Assembly: GCA_028292785.1 (NCBI GenBank)
Contig: JAQGLQ010000538.1
Location: forward strand, 1 to 9,160
DNA: 9,160 bases
Reading direction: 5' to 3'
Origin: Noviherbaspirillum sp.
GTDB lineage: Bacteria > Pseudomonadota > Gammaproteobacteria > Burkholderiales > Burkholderiaceae
Made by a program: the position numbers and the translations under genes. This document shows positions 6,500 through 9,160 of the stretch, piece by piece. Under the pieces are notes generated by a model. It made no database searches, was not told where the DNA came from, and saw only the letters and a program-made list of their open reading frames with translations. Within the stretch, counting starts at the first letter, position 1, and every line of letters begins with the position of its first letter.

Positions 6500-7303
6500 T
6501 CATTTGGGCGCCGCCAGCGCCGCAACCGCGCGCCGCGTGTAGACCTCGACCAGGTTGGCCCGGTAGCGCTGCGGCGCGTGCACATCGTCAAGCAGTTGCG
6601 CCGGGTCCATCCGCAGATCGTCGAGCGCTTCCACGGTGCATGACCGGCCCAGCCGTTCCTCAGCCTCGCTCCAGCGGAATACCGACGGCCCCGCGCCCGT
6701 GACTGCGACGCGCACCTGCGCGCCGAAGCGCGCGACGAATACGCCGGTGATCGCATAGCCGGATGCCGGGTGCCGGTGCTTCAGGTAACTTGCCTGATCG
6801 GGCACCGGAAATTCGATAGCGACGACCACCTCGCCCGGTTGCAGGCAGGTCTCGAACATCCCGGTGAAGAAATCGTCGGCGGCAATCCGCCTGTCGCCGG
6901 TGACCACGGTAGCGCCGAGGCCGAGCACCGCGGCCGGATAATCGGCGGCCGGATCGTTATTGGCCACCGAGCCGCCCATGGTGCCGCGATTGCGCACCTG
7001 CGGATCGGCGATCAGCCCGGCAAGCTGCGCCAGTGCGGGAATCGCCGCCATCACCGTTTGCGAACGCGCGACTTCCGCATGCGGGGTCGCCGCGCCGACG
7101 CGCAGCATGCCGCCATCGAGCCGGATGCCCTTGAGTTCATCGAGACGGGAAAGGTCGACCAGGTGGGAAGGCGCGGCGAGGCGCTGCTTCAGCGTCGGAA
7201 TCAGCGTCATGCCGCCGGAAAGCGGGCGCGCGTCGGGATTCCGGTGAAGAAAATCGGCGGCTTCGGCGAAGGTGCGGGGACGGACATAGCGGGTTGCGTA
7301 CAC
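6500..7303 (-). CDS. FAD-binding medium subunit of a molybdenum hydroxylase (CoxM-like)
   Basis: The 267-residue product matches the CoxM/4-hydroxybenzoyl-CoA-reductase-beta type FAD subunit. The N-terminal PLSGGMTLIPTLKQR (27-41) is the first FAD-contact loop, and RNRGTMGGSVANNDPAADYPA (split over 104-124) is the second and diagnostic one. The C-terminal CODH-FAD domain includes the GYAITGVFVA stretch and SEAEERLGR. It accepts electrons from the [2Fe-2S] subunit and passes them on. Translation begins at GTG (7303-7301), preceded by GAGGGAA at good spacing, and no better ATG is near. It is the first gene of a leftward operon with the coxG-like stump and the small subunit. A promoter with perfect TTGACA and the paired operator lie just upstream. 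The order medium - coxG stump - small, with no large subunit, is unusual. Confidence 0.92.
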   Translation of the reverse strand: MYATRYVRPRTFAEAADFLHRNPDARPLSGGMTLIPTLKQRLAAPSHLVDLSRLDELKGIRLDGGMLRVGAATPHAEVARSQTVMAAIPALAQLAGLIADPQVRNRGTMGGSVANNDPAADYPAAVLGLGATVVTGDRRIAADDFFTGMFETCLQPGEVVVAIEFPVPDQASYLKHRHPASGYAITGVFVARFGAQVRVAVTGAGPSVFRWSEAEERLGRSCTVEALDDLRMDPAQLLDDVHAPQRYRANLVEVYTRRAVAALAAPK

Positions 7304-7330
7304 TTCAATTCCCTCGAAAATCTCGATTAA

Positions 7331-7365
7331 ATTCGCATATCGAATAGTCCATCTGCGTTGCGAAT
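7331..7365. promoter_or_regulatory. Paired operator 3 (between Mo-hydroxylase and crotonase genes)
   Basis: ATTCGCATATCGAAT (7331-7345) and ATCTGCGTTGCGAAT (7351-7365) have centres 20 bp apart. The second is the exact reverse complement of the first site of operator 4. The element abuts the leftward -10 and would block the Mo-hydroxylase promoter. It also lies 79 bp upstream of the crotonase ATG and may control that gene too. Confidence 0.72.
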
Positions 7366-7394
7366 ACTCTATACTGGCCGTTCCATCCTGTCAA
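7366..7394 (-). promoter_or_regulatory. Sigma70-like promoter of the Mo-hydroxylase operon
   Basis: On the minus strand a perfect TTGACA (7394-7389) is followed after 17 bp by TAGAGT (7371-7366), which directly joins the operator. The junction TAGAGT-ATTCGC repeats the TAGAGT-ATTTGC junction of the dioxygenase promoter. The best-scoring promoter in the window. A TATACT at 7370-7375 on the plus strand overlaps it but lacks a -35. Confidence 0.65.
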
Positions 7395-7444
7395 TCAGCC
7401 GCCGGCACTGCCCGCGGCTGCACTATCACAACAAAGGAGACGAA

Positions 7445-8188
7445 ATGAGCAATGAATTACTCGTGCAGCAAGACGGTCCCATCCTTCGCATCACCATCAA
7501 CCGCCCGGACCAGGGCAACGGCATGAGCGACGAGATGGCGCAGGAACTGATCGATGTCCTCGGCCGCGCGCATGAAACCGCGGAAATGGTGCTGCTGCGC
7601 GGCGCCGGCGCGGATTTCTGCACTGGGCGCGCACGCCGTCCCGATGCGCCGCCGCCTTCGCCCGAAGCCTACCTGCGGCGCGACGAGTACGACGTCATCT
7701 TCGCCTGCTACAGCGCGATCCGGCGCTGCGAAGTGCCGGTGGTCGGTGTGATCCAGGGGCGCGCCATGGGCTTCGGCACCGCGATCGCCGCGCTGTGCGA
7801 CGTCTCGATCGCCAGCGAGGCCGCCACCTTCAATATTCCGGAAATGGGACACAACATCATGCCGACCATGGTGATGTCCGCGCTGTTCGACCGCATGAAC
7901 CGCAACGCCATTCTCTGGATGACTTACTCGCGCGATTTCATCGACGCCCAGCGCGCTCTGGCCTACGGGCTGGTCAGCACCGTGGTGCCGGCGGACCGGC
8001 TGGAACAAGAGGTGGAGCAGTTCTGCGCCAAACTCAATGGCGCGCCGCGCCCGGCCGTGCGCGGACTCAAGGAGTATCTGCGCGTGGCGCCGACGATGGA
8101 TGCGCAGGGGGCGGTCGACTATGCGCGCAGTCTGCACGCGATGGTGAACACGGCCAGCGCGATGAAGAAGGGACCGGGAAAGGCATAG
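7445..8188 (+). CDS. Enoyl-CoA hydratase/isomerase (crotonase) family protein with altered active site
   Basis: The 247-residue protein has the crotonase fold: ILRITINRPDQGNGM near the start, the first oxyanion-hole segment GAGADFCTGR (53-62), the second one GRAMGFGTAIAALCD (105-119), and FNIPEMGHNIMP (129-140). Aligned by eye with rat enoyl-CoA hydratase, the second catalytic Glu (E164) is kept as E133 but the first (E144) is Ala113. A protein lacking one of the two usually is not a simple hydratase; isomerases, hydrolases, dehalogenases and decarboxylases of the superfamily use other residues. Residues 62-79 (RARRPDAPPPSPEAYLRR) differ from the usual GADL helix and are Pro/Arg rich. The start at 7445 follows a strong AAAGGAGA site; in-frame codons upstream to 7358 run through the promoter region and were rejected. 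Cytoplasmic; acts on a CoA thioester, identity unknown. Confidence 0.88.
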   Translation: MSNELLVQQDGPILRITINRPDQGNGMSDEMAQELIDVLGRAHETAEMVLLRGAGADFCTGRARRPDAPPPSPEAYLRRDEYDVIFACYSAIRRCEVPVVGVIQGRAMGFGTAIAALCDVSIASEAATFNIPEMGHNIMPTMVMSALFDRMNRNAILWMTYSRDFIDAQRALAYGLVSTVVPADRLEQEVEQFCAKLNGAPRPAVRGLKEYLRVAPTMDAQGAVDYARSLHAMVNTASAMKKGPGKA

Positions 8189-8198
8189 CGGGAATCGA

Positions 8199-8227
8199 TT
8201 GACTCACAATGCCAATATGGCTAAAGT
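8199..8227 (+). promoter_or_regulatory. Sigma70-like promoter of the second Bug receptor gene
   Basis: TTGACT (8199-8204) and TAAAGT (8222-8227) are 17 bp apart, ending 3 bp before paired operator 4. The geometry repeats that of the other cluster promoters. The leader to the ATG would be about 185 nt; it holds no convincing gene, only a 10-bp tandem repeat and a short GGAGC/GCTCC hairpin at 8354-8367. Confidence 0.55.
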
Positions 8228-8230
8228 CGA

Positions 8231-8265
8231 ATTCGCAACGCAGATATCTTATCTGCAATGCGAAT
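8231..8265. promoter_or_regulatory. Paired operator 4 (second Bug receptor promoter)
   Basis: ATTCGCAACGCAGAT (8231-8245) and ATCTGCAATGCGAAT (8251-8265) have centres 20 bp apart. The two sites are near-perfect mirror images of each other, so the whole 35-bp element is itself a palindrome: ATTCGCAACGCAGAT on the left pairs with the right site at all but one position. This is the cleanest of the four elements. Confidence 0.75.
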
Positions 8266-8266
8266 A

Positions 8267-8286
8267 TATAAGCAACTATAAGCAAC
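8267..8286 (+). repeat. Perfect tandem duplication of TATAAGCAAC
   Basis: The 10-mer TATAAGCAAC occurs twice back to back, beginning 1 bp after paired operator 4. One helical turn per unit; could be a slippage product or a second binding element. No function can be assigned. Confidence 0.7.
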
Positions 8287-8417
8287 GAGGCGATATCAAG
8301 TTCCGGTAGTTTCCGCCAGCGCATCCGACAACACGCGGAACCACGACAAGTGCGGAGCATGCGCTCCATGCGCCGATTCGACAGCCTCGAACAATTCAAA
8401 CGTTATGGAGACATGGA

Positions 8418-9160
8418 ATGGCAACGACCCGGAGATTGTGGATCTGTTCGGCATTGGCGGCCGCCGCGTGCGCCGCGTTCGGCACGGCATCGGCGGAAAG
8501 CACCTACCCCAGCCGGCCGGTGAAAATCGTCGTGGCCATCGGCCCCGGGTCGGCAACCGACGCGTTCGCGCGCATGCTGGCGGAAGCGCTGCGCAATGAC
8601 CTGAAGGGCGACTTCATTGTCGAGAACAGGGCGGGCGCGGGCGGCACCATCGGCGGCTCTTTCATCGCCAAGTCGAAGCCGGACGGCTACACCATCGGCG
8701 TGCTGCACTCGTCGGTGGTGACCACGGCGCCGGCCATCACTCCCGGCCTCACCTATGATCCGCGCAAGGACTTCACCTGGCTCGGCAATACCGTATCCAA
8801 TCCGATCGTGCTTCTGGTCGCGGGCAATTCGCCGTTCAAGACGCTGGAAGAACTGGTCGCGGCGGCCAAGAAGGAGCCGGAGAAGTACACCACCGGCATC
8901 ATCGGCATGGGTTCGCACAGTCATTTCAACCTCGAACTGCTCAAGCAGCATTCGGGAGCCGGGCTGACCCGCGTGCCCTACGCCGGCGGCACCGGGCCGG
9001 TCATCACCGATCTGCTCGGCGGCCAGGTCACCAGCGCTTCGCTGATCTGGGCCGGCCTCGGCGATTTCGTGCGCAGCGGCAGGATGCGGGTGCTGGCCGC
9101 GACCAGTCCGCTCAAGGGCTTCCCCGATGTGCCGACCTTCGCCAGCAAGGGATATCCGGA
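8418..9160 (+). CDS. Second Bug/TctC-family receptor, 3' truncated by window end
   Basis: A frame starting at ATG 8418, with GGAG seven bases upstream, stays open to the window end (247 residues visible of a usual 320-330). It begins with a Sec signal peptide (MATTRRLWICSALAAAACAA, cut likely after ASA at residue 26). Bug hallmarks follow: YPSRPVKIVVAIGPGSATDAF (split over 30-50, with ligand-contact Asp48), ENRAGAGGTIG (69-79), KPDGYTIG (87-94) and later VPYAGGTGPVITDLLGGQ and FPDVPTFASKGYP. It is clearly distinct from the first Bug protein of this window rather than a recent duplicate: residues shared are mainly family motifs. It should bind a carboxylate in the periplasm for a tripartite tricarboxylate-type carrier or serve as a sensor input; membrane partners are not seen. 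It has its own promoter and paired operator, so it belongs to the shared regulon. Confidence 0.92.
   Translation, partial: MATTRRLWICSALAAAACAAFGTASAESTYPSRPVKIVVAIGPGSATDAFARMLAEALRNDLKGDFIVENRAGAGGTIGGSFIAKSKPDGYTIGVLHSSVVTTAPAITPGLTYDPRKDFTWLGNTVSNPIVLLVAGNSPFKTLEELVAAAKKEPEKYTTGIIGMGSHSHFNLELLKQHSGAGLTRVPYAGGTGPVITDLLGGQVTSASLIWAGLGDFVRSGRMRVLAATSPLKGFPDVPTFASKGYP

Noticed and set aside
7370..7375. TATACT as a rightward -10 for the crotonase gene
   Set aside because: No acceptable -35 at 16-18 bp upstream, and the hexamer overlaps the much better leftward promoter. How the crotonase gene is started remains open.
8368..8417. ATG at 8368 as an upstream reading frame overlapping the second Bug gene
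   Set aside because: No ribosome site; the frame continues out of phase into the signal peptide region giving an Arg/Pro-rich product without any known motif.

Overview
The window looks like part of an aromatic-acid catabolic island from a GC-rich betaproteobacterium, probably Burkholderiales. Support for this is two Bug/TctC-type periplasmic receptors (a family heavily expanded in Bordetella, Cupriavidus and relatives), GC-rich codon use and the mixture of catabolic families. The genus cannot be fixed from this sequence.

Layout: (1) 3-722 (+), the C-terminal end of a two-receiver signalling protein, probably a hybrid histidine kinase, unrelated to the rest. (2) 3706-805 (-), a three-gene run: Bug receptor, class II aldolase/adducin-type enzyme, and an ABC-type solute-binding protein. 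(3) 3707-3964, a divergent control region. (4) 3965-5820 (+), a bicupin of the gentisate 1,2-dioxygenase family followed by a fumarylacetoacetate-hydrolase-family enzyme, the classic ring-cleavage plus hydrolysis pair. (5) 5820-5858, a perfect 18-bp hairpin between convergent genes. (6) 7303-5859 (-), the FAD subunit and [2Fe-2S] subunit of a molybdenum hydroxylase, with a 42-codon stump of a coxG-like gene wedged between them. (7) 7304-7444, a divergent control region. (8) 7445-8188 (+), a crotonase-fold enzyme lacking one canonical catalytic Glu. (9) 8418-9160 (+), a second Bug receptor, cut by the window end.

The strongest non-coding signal is a shared operator. Four 35-bp elements (3735-3769, 3851-3885, 7331-7365, 8231-8265) each hold two 15-bp imperfect palindromes of form ATYYGC-NNN-GCRRAT (with deviations), always with centres exactly 20 bp apart. 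Each begins 0-3 bp downstream of a -10-like hexamer. This ties the Bug/aldolase/SBP, dioxygenase/hydrolase, Mo-hydroxylase and second Bug units into one regulon, apparently repressed by one unseen regulator whose gene is not in the window (an IclR-type protein is my guess from site shape and gene context).

Working model (inference): a substituted aromatic or N-heteroaromatic acid is bound in the periplasm, imported, possibly hydroxylated by the Mo enzyme and/or decarboxylated by the class II aldolase-like protein, ring-opened by the bicupin dioxygenase and split by the FAH-family enzyme; the crotonase homologue hints at a CoA-thioester branch. The Mo-cofactor large subunit, transporter membrane components and the regulator are all absent from the window, so the substrate cannot be named.
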